Source: Isoetes taiwanensis
Taxonomy: Eukaryota > Streptophyta > Lycopodiopsida > Isoetales > Isoetaceae
NCBI GenBank assembly: GCA_021234155.1
Contig: JAJEKV010000065.1
Span: 1,683,567 to 1,747,566 of the forward strand
Direction: 5' to 3'
Length of the DNA: 64,000 nt
The notes beneath the pieces were generated by a model. The model made no database searches. It saw nothing but the letters and a program-made list of their open reading frames with translations, and was not told the origin of the DNA. Shown here in pieces: positions 11,201 to 24,345 of this stretch (positions are counted from its first letter, which is position 1; the number at the start of each line of letters is the position of its first letter). The translations under genes and the position numbers were made by a program.

Positions 11201-12761
11201 TGCAGCACCATCAATAAGATTAATAATAGGCACAATTCCCCACAATAGCACTTTATATTGCATCCTCGCAAGTGTCTAACAGTTTGTTAAACACCTTTAT
11301 ACAACCCTGTCAAGGCCTTCCCCATACTCAAACACGAAATGAATCCTTAGCTAGACGAAGCTTAAGTGATGAGAATAATTTGCATTTATATATCAGAAAA
11401 GAGGAAAATAACGCAAGGCAATTGATTCTATAAAGTTGTGCATATCTGTTTCTTTAAGAACATGGGATCATCCCTTGGCATTGGAAGGAGAAGAAAAAGG
11501 GAAAACTTTGAAAGATATACGAGCATAAACTTTCCACCTTGTACACAGGAGCCAAAGGCGTTGCACTAACTTTCTGATGATTCTGCAATGCTTCCCGACT
11601 GCAACAATCACTTTCACTAACTAAAAACAAGTTTTAAGTATGAACTTCCAGCATTAAAGTCATAATCAACTTGCCTGCATATAGCAACTGTAATTGAATA
11701 CTTGGTATGTGCTATAAGATTTAGGTAAAACGAGCGACGCCAATCAACCTCCCAATCACTTTCTCCAATCACCTTGGCAAGCTGCACTGGACAAGCCATG
11801 AAAATGGCAGAGTCAATAATGTTCCTATAATAAACGACCACCTTTAAACATACACACTACATGCTTGAGCAAGTATTAACCAATGAAGCAAATAACTCAA
11901 TCACATAACCCACCTTTGGGGCCCATCTTCGAACAAAATAAGATTGCTCTGCGAAATATTCTGACTCCTTAAAGTCACCAGCAATGTACTCTGAACCCTA
12001 ACAAATCAAGAAACAGGAAGACAATGGTTTTGGCAGTTGCAGCATATAAAAGCAGGCTACATTAGAGTGTGCAGATGCAATCCCTTAGATATAGCTACTA
12101 ACACATAAACGGCAGGTGCAGTTCTGAGGCACCTCAGCATGTGCTACAAATTACTATATGTTAATTACAGATCCAAGCATATCTTTGAGAATAAGTGAAA
12201 ATATTAGTCCAATGTCCACAAACTTAGACATCGACAATTCCTTAAATAACTTATGAAACTTTCGTTGCACTTTCAGCTTTTAAATGAACAGAATGAACGA
12301 ATGACGAACAGTAGTAATTACAAAATTCCACCAAAAATAGGACATAAAGAGGACAGCCAGCGGAGGAATTTGTGTGAGAGGAGTCCATTGCAGCATGCGG
12401 AACACGAGGAAGTTAAAAGGATCACAAATGTCTAGGGAATCAAGACTCACCAGCAGCCGAACAAAGAAGACCAAATCGTCATTGGCTGATTTTTCTTGTG
12501 CTACTCCCCTTATAAAAAACATATCAAATATCTCTCTCCAAAAATTCATATCCAACTCAGGATCGCTTGTTCGGCCTTTCTGGTCGACGACAGTTTGTCC
12601 CAACAATTGAGAATGTTTGCGCACGATCTCAAGCAGCTCATCCCTGATAAATGCAACAGGTTAATCGATTGCACAGTGGGCATCAGTTAAATCCAGAAGA
12701 AATGCAACATTAGATTATGCGAAGAACAAAAATTTAAACACCTAGAAGGCACAGCTGCCAT
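8213..12761 (-). CDS. Conserved plant protein of unknown function, 12 exons, complete
   Basis: I assembled 12 minus-strand exons whose phases all agree: 12761-12742, 12643-12451, 11997-11914, 11841-11675, 11598-11538, 11066-11010, 9480-9406, 9129-8980, 8844-8790, 8709-8587, 8531-8308, 8227-8213. They give 1,224 nt, 407 aa, starting MAAVPSRDELLEIV and ending KGSKD. All introns are GT-AG except intron 4, which has a GC donor (AG|GCAAGT). Blocks such as FWREIFDMFFIRG, DDLVFFVR, SEYIAGDFKESEYF, FYLNLIAHTKYS, AYPDIYFVVDDY, VMRGPGGRGEVDV and LSLPWEVLAYDLLF look conserved, but I cannot name the family with confidence. No signal peptide or membrane helix is obvious and it is probably soluble. The short last exon is the least certain part. 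Confidence 0.72.
8912..8979. repeat. 34-bp tandem duplication carrying a second splice donor
   Basis: 8912-8945 and 8946-8979 are near-identical 34-bp copies (GATCACAGGAATCAGAT..). On the minus strand the duplicated block contains the GTAAGTCATATG donor of exon 8 of the 12-exon gene, so an identical donor hexamer lies 34 nt inside the intron. Confidence 0.85.
10059..10460. repeat. Intronic tandem repeats
   Basis: Lies inside the long intron between exons 6 and 7 of the minus-strand gene. A block of about 60-70 bp (CATCTACAAAAGAAAACCAA ... CATAGCTATCTAAATTTTTG) occurs at about 10059-10128 and 10129-10190. The 22-mer unit that begins CTCATTCTTGTCATCAATG occurs four times between 10305 and 10440, in a higher-order doublet. 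Confidence 0.85.
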
Positions 12762-15228
12762 TAGATCGGCGGCCAACTAATCAGCCAATTAATTAGCTGT
12801 TTGCAGGAACAAGAGTGTTATAATTGCTTGGATAGACCGGCCGGCGTTCCACATTTTGGAAGACACTTTTGCTATTTTGAGGGCACGGCTGATAACATAC
12901 AGGGTTTCGGTACATTTTGAAACAGGCAAATTTTCGAAAAGATTTTAATATATTCTGCAAATGCATTGATGTGTTTAGCTTTGCTGGAAAATGGGAGGGG
13001 CTTTTAGCCTGGTACCTTGCTAGGCTGCATTCTCTCAGAGCTCACAATGGGAGAGTACTAGGAACTCTTATTAACTCCCTTAGAAGGAGTGGGTTTTCCA
13101 ATGCCTCTATTTGGTCGTCTCCCTATGTCAATGTCGCTTAATTACTTATTAGGCTCCATTACACAGAGAGGCACCAAGATAGAGGTAGTGGAAATCTCGC
13201 TCCTTCTAATAAAGAAAGTTCCAAGTCGCTCTGCTAGAACTTCAAATCTGAGCAGGTCCTCTAATTTCAAGTCAAAATTCTGCCTGAACTGCGCACCCAT
13301 CGCGGCAGTAAGACGTAACTCTGGTATGCAAACTATGCGTACCATGGTTACTCCTTGCAGCCGCAATTGGTGGAGCAGCTTGAGCAACACTTTGGCTAGA
13401 AGTTAGGATCCCGTAGGGTCCCTCTCAATTTTGAAGTTGTAGTAGATTGCCTCTGCACGTAACAAGAATTTCGAGTACTCTGTACTATTGTTTCTCTAGG
13501 AAAATGCAGTTTAGTGAGTCTTTGTGATCCATTTCTTGCTTTTATTGCTATTTCTAGCGAGACACTTTAATGGCAATGTCAACTTAAGATACTTTAAAGA
13601 TTGAGACAAATGCAAAAAAATGACCAGATCTCATCCGAGAATCTATTATCCATTACACTCGAATAATATATGGTCTAGTAATGATTGGGGTGCGGCTACT
13701 TTTTTTAGTTTGTGTTTGTCTTTAAAGTAACTCACGTTCAAATAGTGTTAAGTGATGTTCGAGGAGAATCCCCCTCCTCAAGCTTACACAGATCGCGAAT
13801 GCAATCCTTGGAATCCAAGTTTATTCACGTTTCTGTGTTGATACATGTACCTTTATTTCCGAAGTTGCTTAGAAGGATCGCGTCTGCGATCCTTTTGAGC
13901 ATTTAATATTCTGTAATTAACTGATCCTTTTGTCTTTGTAGAACTTGAGTTATTCCGAAGGACACGCAAGCTTGTGCAACCCCACAAAATAATCACATTT
14001 GGACTTGACAGAAGGTGGTGTATGGAAATAGCGCAAGCAGTGACACAAAGAGAAGGGAACAAAGAAAAGATTGTATGTTCATCGTGACCCTAGGGAAGAA
14101 CAAGGTGGGTGAGCAGATGGGAATTATAATAGTCATGTGGGAAGGCAGTACTGAAAAGGTCAAAGATGATGTTATATGCCTCGTGGAAGACATCTTCCAG
14201 CACTAATTCTTGCAGTATATCTTGCAGTAGAAGACTTAGGACCCTTCTATTATGATAGAAAGTTCACGGAAGTCTAGAGCCGAAAGAAAAGACCACAGTA
14301 CTAGAGGTTACAGTTGGCCACTGCCCTTTTATGAATCCTTAGAAGTTGTGGTCTTAAATGCAGCAAGGACATTTTTTGGAGATTTATGCAGAAAAAAGTT
14401 CTAGCTAATTACAAGAAACCATCAAACTGCATTATAAAGACCCAAAAAGATGATAAGGTGCCCATACGAATGGACAGCTCAATGCTAACTTTAAGTTGCA
14501 AACAGATAAAATTGGGAAATGATCACGAAGAATGCAATCTCTAGTACCTAGTCCGAGAGTTCCATCTTCTTCAAAGGCGAGTCCATCTCTAAGAGCAAAG
14601 TCGTCTGAATCTTCAAAGGACAAGTCGCCCGAATCTTCAAAGGGCAATCACTTCTAATTGGCAGGAACTACGTTCACTGGAAGAAAGTGAAGACGCCAAC
14701 GAAGTGTCTAGAAAAAAAAAGAATACTAACTATGCCTTTGTTTCTACTAATTTGCTCCTGACACCAACTGTTAGAGTCACGTTTAAGGGACCAAAAAAGG
14801 CATAGCCCAAAACCGAAAAAAAAATTGTTGCAGGTCATTGTCTATGTTGCACCAACATCCACACCAGCATCAACATCTCTGCCAGAGGAGATATTCAATC
14901 CAACCGATGAAAAAAGAGAGGTAGACAAAACAACTTTGAAACTAGAGCAGTATAAAAGTTATTATCTGATGGGTGTCTCCTGGTTTATAAATGTTAGCAT
15001 ATATGATTGCGTCTTCGTGTAATCCAACAGAATGAAACCAAACCCAAGCTGAGTAGAATGCAAAATATATGCATCAGGATGTGCCACACTTGATCAGCAA
15101 GCAGTCAAAAGGCCGAACACAAGAATTGAAGAGAAGAATTTGAAGAATGGAACAAGAGATCAAATACACCTCAATTGCACAACCAAATAATAATCAAGAT
15201 AATCTAGAGGTTCATCCTCCTCTTCATT
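12762..15228. other. Intergenic stretch upstream of the LINE, no gene seen
   Basis: Begins with the promoter side of the 12-exon minus-strand gene. Short open frames at 12917-13141, 13089-13406 and 14432-14647 resemble nothing I know. A small repeat with TCTTCAAAGG words lies at 14560-14645. The 5' end of the LINE to the right probably starts between about 14820 and 15150 but has no clear boundary. Confidence 0.4.
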
Positions 15229-15971
15229 ATGACTCGAAGGAGGATGAACTTTTCTTTTCGTATGACTCGAAGGAAAGCTGGTTCCCCTTCGCGGGGAGAA
15301 TCAGAAGCAGACACAGATCTGCTACAACTGGTTCTTGAATTGAAAAATGAGATGGTACAAATCAGAAAGGCAATGGAGGAACTGGTATCACTTAACAGAG
15401 AACTCAAGGCACAGAACACAGAATTACGGGCACTCCTGCCACAGAGTCTTCTAGAGCAGGGACAATTAATTCTAAATTTACAAACTGAACTGGAAAATGT
15501 GGTAGCAGATGCCACAAAAGAACAAATGATCTCACACCAGAAGAAAATTAGAGAGGAGAACACAGAACTAGAATTAAGAGCCCGGAATTTGAAAGTCTCA
15601 GGTATAGCAGAAACTGCAGAAGAAGATGTCAATGCCGTAGTAGCACATTTCTTTCAAGACACTATGCATTTACATGAACCACAAAAGTGATACAATCGAG
15701 AAGATTAGGCAAACCAAATTGCTACACTAGACCCATCTTGATAAAGTTTAGAAGTGTGGAAGCTCGTGAAAGGGTTCTTCAGAATCGAGGGGCACTAAAA
15801 GGCCACAAGATCTGGCTGGACCAAGATCTTACCCGCACTGGCTGGAAATTCGAAAGAAAGAATGGACAAAAGTCAAAGAAGCAAGAAATGAGGGCTTTGT
15901 TGCATTCATGGATAGAAACGGGCGGGCGGTGGTCACAAAGAAAAGGAAAGAATAGGGCCTTCGGACCTTGA
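15229..15971 (+). pseudogene. LINE-A ORF1 (coiled coil plus RNA-binding-like domain)
   Basis: A 153-residue frame (15229-15690) runs into a second frame (15687-15971) after a frame shift. The first part has heptad-like repeats (LLQLVLELKNEMVQIRKAME, then LVSLNRELKAQNTELRALL), indicating a trimer-type coiled coil. The second part (RARNLKVSGIAE ... RRLGKPN ... RPILIKFRSVEARERVLQ) has the layout of the RRM-like and C-terminal regions of LINE ORF1 proteins, which bind element RNA. It lies directly upstream of the endonuclease and overlaps it by 4 nt. Frame shifted, so not functional here. Confidence 0.65.
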
Positions 15972-18418
15972 AAGTCTTAGCCTGGAATATGCATGGTCTA
16001 GATCAGGCAAAGACAGATGCTACAGTAGAGGAATGGAATAAGATAGACTTGCTGTTATTTTCAGAAACCTGGGAACATCAAGCCCGAGGTTTGCCACAGT
16101 TGAATGGGTTCTCACTTATTGGTTCTGCTTGGAATAAGAAGGAACCAGGAGTAGGACATGGCTATGGTGGACTAGCAGTGTATGTCAGAAATTAATTAAC
16201 AAAAGAAATCATATGGATGGAAGCACATGAGCTCGACCAGTATATATGGGTAAAACTGGAACTAAGCAGGACCATATATCTGGCATCATGCTACTTTGCC
16301 CCGCTATCTGCGCAGATATACAAACATGGAAATTTGAGAATCTACTGCAGGAACTAACTCAGGATATCATAAAATATAAAGACATGGGAGAAGTTATCGT
16401 AGTAGGGGACTTTAACGCATGGACAAAAGGTATGCAAGCTGTAACTTTTGAGAAGGTAGGTGATATAATGTTGGCAGAACTAGTAGAAGAACAATTTAAA
16501 AGACAATCATCTGATCCAATAAAGAATGTCATGGGCGATCTCTTACTGGAACTAGGTACTGTATGCGGTTTAAAGATCCTAAATGGAACAAGCAGGTACC
16601 CAGAGTCACACGCTTCCATCTGTTTGACACCAATGGGGGAAAGCACAGTAGATTGTTTACTTGTGCAAACACAATCAAATACAGTTAAGAGCTTTAAGAT
16701 AACAAAAAAATTAGCAGACTCAGACCACGCAGGATTGGTATTTGAATTGGTTGGCAGCCCTGTGGTGAACCGTCAGAACGAGTCTTTGTCCCTAAGATAA
16801 AACTTGATTATAAGAAACGGGATTCATACCAGAGAGAACTTGATGGCCTATTGAATCGATATGGCTGGACTGGAGACATAGGACATGACACGCCGGCTCT
16901 CACACAGGTCATCTGGGAAGCAGCAGGGAGGAGCTTTGGGTACACGAAGCCATGTCCAAAAGGTCGCCCATACAACAGCTGGTGGGATGCAGAATGCAGC
17001 CAGGCCCGAGCGCTCTTGCCCAAAGGATGTCGTATTAAACCAAAATGGTTTAAAAGACTAATCCGGCAGAAGAAAAGGCAGAGACAGATAAAACTAGGGA
17101 ATTGGCTAGATATACAACCAAGAACATTCTGGTCTACAGTGCTGGCAAAGCCCGCCCAATCATGTCTAGATACAGAAGATTTGCTACAATGGGTGCACTC
17201 ATTGTACTTCTCTGCAAATTCAAGACAGATGGAGGCCATGAATGTAGTAGAAGAACTCTTCACCATAAATGATGTCCTTACAGCTCTGAAATGTATGAAA
17301 AATAGTAATCAGATTTAGAAGGCCTAAGGACAGAACTGCTAAAATGGGGGAATAAACAACTTATTGAAGTGGTTACTCGTCTTCTCAACCAAGCAGTAAT
17401 TAGTGGGCTGCCCAGAACTTGGAAGGTCGGGAAAATCATACCGGTCCATAAATCAGGAAGCAAGACAGATGTGAGAAACTATCGAACTATTATGGTTGGT
17501 AGTATCTTCTCCAAGTTGCTAGGCAGTCTATTGGAAATAAAGTTAAGTGCATGGGCTGAAGAACATGAAAAAAGAGCAACGTGTCAAGCAGGTTTCAGAA
17601 AACAACATAACACAATGGATCATGTACTTACGCTGCGGGCAATGATAGAAAAAGCAAAAGAGCCAAGAAAAACATTGTTCCTGGCATTCATAGACTTCTC
17701 CAAAGCTTTCGATACCGTACCCAGAGACGGCTTGCCAATTCGGCTGAAACAGATTGGTGTTCCTGACTCTCTTAGAGGCGCAGTTGCAAGGCTATATGAG
17801 GAAGTTATAACGAAAGTTGCAGCAGATATAAGGGAGGTCAGTAGCACAATCGGAGTAAGACAAGGATGCTCTCTGTCGTCGACCTTGTTTGGTATATATA
17901 TAGACGAGCTGGAAAATTGGCCTAGAGTCAGAGGGATTGCTGGGACTAGACTCGGTGATTACTTAGTACAACTGCTACTATATGCTGATGATGTTGTCCT
18001 AATTGCAGACACCCCAGTAGGACTCCAAGGGCATCTTGATATTGCATATTTTTGCGCAGCAAAGAGTATGACAGTGAATCTAAACAAGTCAAAAATCATG
18101 GTATTTGGTACAGTGGCATGACCAGTTTTCATGTATCAAGGGAACCAGCTTGACATAGTGGATAGTTACAAATACTTGGGATTAGAGATATGCTCAAACT
18201 ATAAATGGACTGAATGTGTTAGGAAAAGAATCACAGGTGGAAAAGTGGCACTATATGGTATGCTGAGCAGATGTCACAGGGCCGGACTCACAGATTGGAA
18301 TCTAGAAAAGTTACTCTTTAAGACTCTTGCACGCACGATGTCGCGGTTATACAAGCACACCAATCTGGGGGGCTTCCATTTCTGTGAAATTGAGGAAACA
18401 GGTGGAAATTGTCCTTAA
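15968..18418 (+). pseudogene. LINE-A ORF2: AP endonuclease and reverse transcriptase
   Basis: The endonuclease starts MKVLAWNMHGLDQ and keeps FSETWEH, VVGDFNAW (about 16400) and SDHAGLVFEL (about 16720), the metal-binding and catalytic blocks of the EEP family. The reverse transcriptase (17369-18121) has QAGFRKQHNTMDHV, FIDFSKAFDTV (motif A), GVRQGCSLSS (motif B) and LLYADDVVLI (motif C, YADD at about 17980). The segment 18131-18418 (YKYLGLEICSNYKW) is the thumb region. In an active LINE the enzyme nicks the target and primes cDNA from the nick. Stops at 16193, 16798 and 17317 and frame shifts break it into five pieces. Confidence 0.85.
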
Positions 18419-19182
18419 GCTCTTCTTATATGAGGAATTGGGAGTAAAGAAGGCACACCATATGCCATCATAGCTAGTATGTGGACTCCTCCCATTGGAA
18501 GCAGAGGCGTTATGCCAAACAATTACCTTTGTAAATAGGCTGAAGAGACAAGATGATACAAGACTCTCCAAGATTGCGATGTTTGATTCAAAGAATCCGG
18601 ACAAGATGAAGATGTTTTGGAATAATCGAGAGATGGGGATTGAAAGAGATGCATGGCCAGACACGGAACTAGGAACGCGAGACTGGTGCAGCCAAAGCAA
18701 AGGCAAAAAATATGGGAGACTCTAGGGACAAAAATGCAGTTCTATATCACAGAAGTTCACCTAATGCTAATCTACGGTGAACAAAACTATTTGAAGGCTT
18801 CCATCCCCAGGTACTTGAAACATACCATTTCCAGATACAGATGTGTCTCACATAGATCGAACATTGAGACTGGCAGATGGGCCAAAGTTCCTCGCAAAAA
18901 TGTGGATCAGTACACTCGCGGATCTATGAGAAGTGGAAGACGAAAGACACGTCTTTCTGACTTGTAGAGAGTATGAGCACATTAGGACAAAATTCGACAT
19001 AAATTCCACTGATCTCATCTCATTGTGGAACACAGAGCCTATGTTACTTGGTAAATATATGAAGCAAGTTGAACTTCACAGAAACTTGCTATGCAAAGTT
19101 TAAATGAAAATGTAACCTTTTCGCTCCATGACCTTCAAGGTCCCATGGGGGGGTGATTTAATATATTTATTTATTTATTATT

Positions 19183-20616
19183 TGTTTCTTCCATGGAACA
19201 CTCCAACATAACAAATTTCAGCCCTTCATCTTTGAACAATCTCCACTATAGGATCTCCAATAACTTACATGTCCTTCCAAATCATGCCACCTCATCACAA
19301 CTCTAACCATTGAAAAATATCATATGAGGACTTTTATACCCTTTCAAGTCCATAAGTTCTATCAATACAATATAAATATTTCATGCTTCCCCACAATATT
19401 TGCACATTTCTTACATTTTCTCCACATTACACCCATATAGCTCTCCATTTACGCATACATTTTATCTCTAATATATAATTGTAATAAAGAAGGTAAGGGG
19501 GCAGCTTAGGCATCAGTGCTTTTAATGGAAAATTATGATTCGAATTGTAAACGTGTGAGCATACAAAAAAATTTGGAAGGAGGTAATTTCTTCGAGAAGT
19601 TTCAAGTATGTGCCATGAAGCTTTTGTCGACCTTCTGGAAGTTTTCAACCTATTCTTTGGCGCTATATTTAAAGGGCAAAGGTCACTGCTCGGATCAATG
19701 GAAGGAGAAGTCGAGAAGAGGTCGCTAAAAAGAGAGTCAGATCCAACATCGAATGCATGCATCCAGGATAGATTTGCAGGGCACAAAAGGGGGAAAAATG
19801 AGAGTTCTGGAGTTCTTGGTCTAGTAAAAGTGCTGCCGCAGAGGTTTTGAAAGGTTTAGGTTTTCCCAGATCATCGTTTCAACAGTTTGCCACTTTTTCT
19901 ATGAAGAGATTATTAGGAACGATTCTTTAGAAACCAAGCTTTCATGTATTGCCGTAGGTACACTTCATGATTATTGAGAATGATTCTTTAGAAAGTAGAA
20001 TTTTGTGTGTTGCCATAGTCATATTTTCGTGACTGATTTACATTATATTATTCTCTCGGGGCCCTTTGCCACACATCTGCCGATGACTCCGGAAGCCATG
20101 GCTGTCGATTCTGGTTCCAGCTTCATATCCTTCAACGGAATCGGTTTAACCCATAGCCAGCGATGTTCTTGCACTTCCAAACACGCTTTGCAAAGCTGAG
20201 CTATGACATCTGCAGCATTGGCCACAAGCAGCACCTTCGATCTTGTGCAGTTGGCTATAGGCATAGTCTCTGGACGTTTCTGCTATAAATAAAACAGGGA
20301 AAGCTTATGGGGGTATGGCAAAGTTGGATTCCTTTGTATGCTGCATTATGGAATTTGTGTTTTATCTTTTCTCATTTCATTTTGTTACATTTGTATTGCT
20401 CTGCATGAAGAAGGTGGTGATAATGGCAAGAGTATGTCATCTTGGCGGTGGACTCTAATTGGAATAGTATAACTTCAAGCAATGTTGTTGGATCATGATA
20501 GCGAAGTGCCGAAGATGTGGTAAGAACCTTTCCGTTTCCTCATAATGGTATTGCATATTTTGAAAACCAAATATTTTATTCTTGAGAGACCTAGAGATCT
20601 TAGTGTTATGTGATTA
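19183..20616. other. Spacer between two LINEs, no gene seen
   Basis: AT-rich sequence with short open frames (19608-19850 on plus, 20043-20264 on minus) that I do not recognise. The right end may include degraded 5' parts of the next LINE. Confidence 0.4.
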
Positions 20617-21830
20617 ATGAAATCCTTTCGTGGTGAACTCCATTGGCATGTATCCACCATTTCATGGTCAGATAGAGCTGAAGACATCAGTCAGGCCCTT
20701 ATGCAGATGGTCTTGAAGTTAATCAACACATGTTTCGTCTCAAATAGGCAACGATTAGGGCTGCCATGCAATGGCTGGTTTGACCGAGATTGTAGGTTGC
20801 AAAGGGAGAAGTTTAAATTGGCAAAAGGGGATGCAAAAGCTCGAGCTAAAAAAGAGTATGTTAGAATGGTCAAGGGGAAGAAAAGAGCATATTTACATGG
20901 GAAACATGAGCAAATGGTAAGAGAGTTAATTGCTTACCCCAAAAAGTTCTGGAATAGATTGAAACCATCTCAAAAAACAAGCACATCTATTGAGCTTAGT
21001 TCTTTGATGGAGTATGTTAAAAACTTGTACCATGTAGATGGTCTTGACACACCGATGAGCAATATGTATGGGGAAGAGTTGTGTTTCTCTTCGGAGGACA
21101 TATCTAAGGGGTTGCAAAAGTTGTCTAACGAGGCTGCCGATGCAGAGGGGCTGATGGCTGAAATGTTCAAATGGGCAGGAGATAAAGTGGCAGAAGTGTT
21201 ACTAAAACTATTCAATGTTGTTTTACGAGAAGGTTTTCCATATAGCTGGCAAATTAACAGGGTCATTCCTCTTCACAAAGCAGGTGATGAATCTGATCCT
21301 AACAATTATCGTATATTTGTGATATATAGCTTTTATGCCAAGCTTTTTTCCACCATATTGAATGCTAAGATTAGTGCATGGGCTGAAGCTAATAACGTGA
21401 GGGACAAAGGCCAGGCAGGATTTAGGATCAAGAAATCTACAATCAATTATTTGGTAACAATGAGAGCAATGATGGATTCTGTGATTGGGAAGACTTTTCG
21501 AAACCCTTTGACATGGTAGGAAGAGTACATTAATGGGACAGAATGATAGCCCTTGAGGTGCCACTTGCATATAGACAGGCAGTTGCACAGCTTTATGATA
21601 AGGTTTTAATTTGGCTCTCATTTCTGTACATCAGCGAGGAGTATGTTGAGAGTAATGTGGGGGTTAAGCAGGGCTGCCCGCTATCACCTAAGCTTTTTGA
21701 TCTTTTTATAGATCAATTAGAGGGGTGGATGGCGCAAAATGGTGGTGATGGAACAACTCTGAAGGGCTATTATTATATGTTGATTCGTCTATAAGACATA
21801 AAAAAACCTTTTCACGACATTCGATTCAAA
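20617..21830 (+). mobile_element. LINE-B fragment: reverse transcriptase region
   Basis: A second non-LTR element related to LINE-A. A 300-residue frame (20617-21519) covers the linker and the front of the RT (WFDRDCRLQREKF, INRVIPLHKAGDESDPNNYR, KGQAGFRIKKSTINY). After a frame break near motif A it continues as GVKQGCPLSPKLFDLFIDQL (21660-21725). At about 21765 the position of motif C reads LLLYVDSS in a shifted frame, so the YADD box has lost its second Asp. The endonuclease and the 3' tail are missing. It shares domain order and block wording with LINE-A, suggesting the same clade. Confidence 0.75.
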
Positions 21831-24089
21831 AGTCATAGTAGATGCAACTTTTGAAATTTATCATTCCATGCCAGGAATACAATATATCACAACCGATACA
21901 ACTGATTTATGATTCCATGGCAAGAATACAATTTATCTTGGCATTGACGTTGTTTTGAGCTAGAAGCTCTTCAAGGCTTCTACGGATGGGCTGCAGTTTG
22001 TTAATAACAGGCTTCAGTCATGGTTAATGCATTTTTTTCAGTTGTTGATAATGCATTTTCTTTCAGCTGTTATGCATAAGTTGCTGCTCAAAAGGGATGG
22101 GCCATATTTGCAATAATATGGATTAAGTGAAAACATGATGATTTAGGAATGTAGCTTAAAAAGACGTTCTACCTTTCTTTTTTTTCTTAATAAGTTGACT
22201 TACACTTAAATATATTGGGCATTCCAAGTATGTGCATGCTTGGAAATGGCCTAGGTTTCAGAGAATCTGAGAAAATACCAAAATATCACAGATAAAGAAA
22301 CCTTTAAAAGGCTGGCCACTGTGCATAGATTGCCAAATAAAGAAGAATGAGGCTTTCGTAAGCATTTAAGGGAAGGGAGCTATTCTTGGATATTCAAGAA
22401 TTGGCTGAAAGGGCACATGTTCCTTTGTTGAAGCATAATTAAAAATTGAAACTCATCTATTTCAAGATTATACATTCAAACAACATGAGATTTGATGTCA
22501 TAATTGCAAGACAATGGAAAATAAAATTCCAATGGCCATGGATTTGTGAGGAAATAAATCCTCGCTTCAGCCAGCTGCTTCAATGTGGTCTGACAGATGG
22601 TTTAAAGTTGTTAAAGAATGTAATCATACAAATGAAATGTGAAAAACTCACGTGAAAGTTGTGGCAACACGACAACTTGTAACATAGCATAGTACTTATA
22701 GATAAGGATGTGAAACTTAAAGATGAATTAAAGAGATCAAACTTGTTGGATCCGCATGCATGTGGTGACATCTCGAAAACATTTATAAGAGGGCGTGTTG
22801 GCTTCAATTTTATGCAAAGCAAACTACATATGCATAAAGAAAGTTAGGAAGATAAATTTTAGGTGTTTAATATGGGAAACAAAGCATACAGACAGATTAA
22901 ATGTGGATATAGTAGGCTCACATAGAAGCAAGCTATTGCAAATGTCAATTGTAACCGAACTGAAAGGCAGAGCGGCGATGTACAAACAGACCATATGCTC
23001 ATATATATAACGTCATAACTCAAATATAAAAGAGATCTTACAGTTATGTTTATCATATTGCAGCTCTGCTATACTAGATTATGCGTTCTGGAAGTCGAAG
23101 TTTTGACTTCGCTTGTATTTTCCCCGGTCGCCGGCTTTTGGAAAGGCGCAGGCACATCATCCATACAATTAGATAATAATCGAATATATTCATGCAAGAA
23201 CCTAATACCAGCAAATAAAAAAGGTTGCCATATTATTTTGAGTACCCGTGTCTTTGAGAGCAATTATAAATATGGTAAATCTTCCCAAGGAAAGATAGAA
23301 TTTAGTCACAATAAGAACACAATTTCTTTTTTTTTTTTTTACCCTAAGCAAAGCAAAAGAAAGAAAAAGAATAAACTGAAATTGAAAACCTGAAGCAAAT
23401 CAATTGTCTATATTCTGCACTCTGCATTTTTTATTCAACAAATGGTCTTCTTTAAGCATGAGAGATGGGAAGAAATAGTTAGAATAATGAAAAGCATAAT
23501 TGGGCTTTGGAAAGTGCACAGAAAATGCCAAGTTTTAAAGTAAATCTGACAAGCACAAACTGGATATATTCATATACAAAAACTGCATAATATAGCTGCT
23601 AGTTTCGCGTCAATGTGCATGCAGCGCCAGGAAGGGCATTGTCCGACAACAACAGCTAATAGCTAAAAAGGGTCTAAATTATGGATTTACCTATTAAATT
23701 ACTAACTGTAAGAAATACAAACATTAAGGATGGATAACAATCTTCATGTCAAACATTTGTACCAAGAACAGAGTTCCTTCGTACCTTTAAGATGGAATTA
23801 TCCCCACTCAATCATATGATTTAGATCCTGCAAGACAAAGATAAAAGGCCAGTCATTTCATCATTATATATTGCATTGGACATATCCTGTAGCAAGCTCA
23901 AATGCTTGAAATTCATTCATTATGCATGCTCTCTCATCCATTTGTTCATGCAGAAATTTGTAACGCCGCCAACATTTCAATTTGATGGCAATTTGAGAGA
24001 TCTAAGAGCCCAAAAGGCAAAATCACTTACTCAATTTAAGAATAACATCTTGCATGACCAAACTTGCTGCTTCTTTTTGGCATGTACTA
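21831..24089. other. Intergenic stretch, no gene seen
   Basis: AT-rich. Open frames of 60-115 codons at 22446-22655, 22580-22822, 22795-23010 and 23046-23393 match nothing I know and have no supporting context. A T11+ run lies at about 23327-23340. Confidence 0.4.
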
Positions 24090-24097
24090 TGAAAATG

Positions 24098-24345
24098 CCC
24101 GGGGGATTCACATAGTGTAGGCCGTATATACTATGTGAGTGGACGATAAGGGGTTTTTTTTAACCTAAAACGTACAAATACGTACGGGAAGGGGTTCTTT
24201 AAACCTTAAAAAATCCAATCTCTAGTGATGTATTTCATACGGAAAGGGGTTTTTTAGACCTTAAAAAAAGCGTATACGAAGGGGTTTTTTATGACCCCTT
24301 CCTCGCACATGGCGTATCCCTTATACACTAAGTGATATCCCCGGG
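24098..24345. mobile_element. MITE, 248 bp, with 8-bp target duplication (hAT-type size)
   Basis: The ends are inverted: left CCCGGGGGATTCACATAGTG, right end reverse-complemented CCCGGGGATATCACTTAGTG. The element is flanked on both sides by the same 8 bp, TGAAAATG (24090-24097 and 24346-24353). An 8-bp duplication is the hallmark of hAT transposition, although the CCCGGG terminus is not the usual hAT start. Inside, the word AAGGGGTTTTTT followed by a purine/AACC-type end occurs four times, so the body is itself repetitive. It has no coding capacity and must move in trans. Confidence 0.75.

Larger units (their letters stand above)
15229..19182 (+). mobile_element. Non-LTR retrotransposon (LINE-A), decayed but near full length
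   Basis: In order the element has an ORF1 with a coiled coil, an AP-type endonuclease, a reverse transcriptase and a 3' domain. It ends in a conserved tail (GCTCCATGACCTTCAAGGTC at about 19125) and an ATTT-rich simple repeat rather than poly(A). That kind of tail, and the RT motif GVRQGCSLSSTLF, argue against a typical plant L1; the clade needs a tree. The element is dead, with stops at 16193, 16798 and 17317 and frame shifts near 15690 and 16320. No target site duplication could be defined because the 5' end is unclear. Confidence 0.8.
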
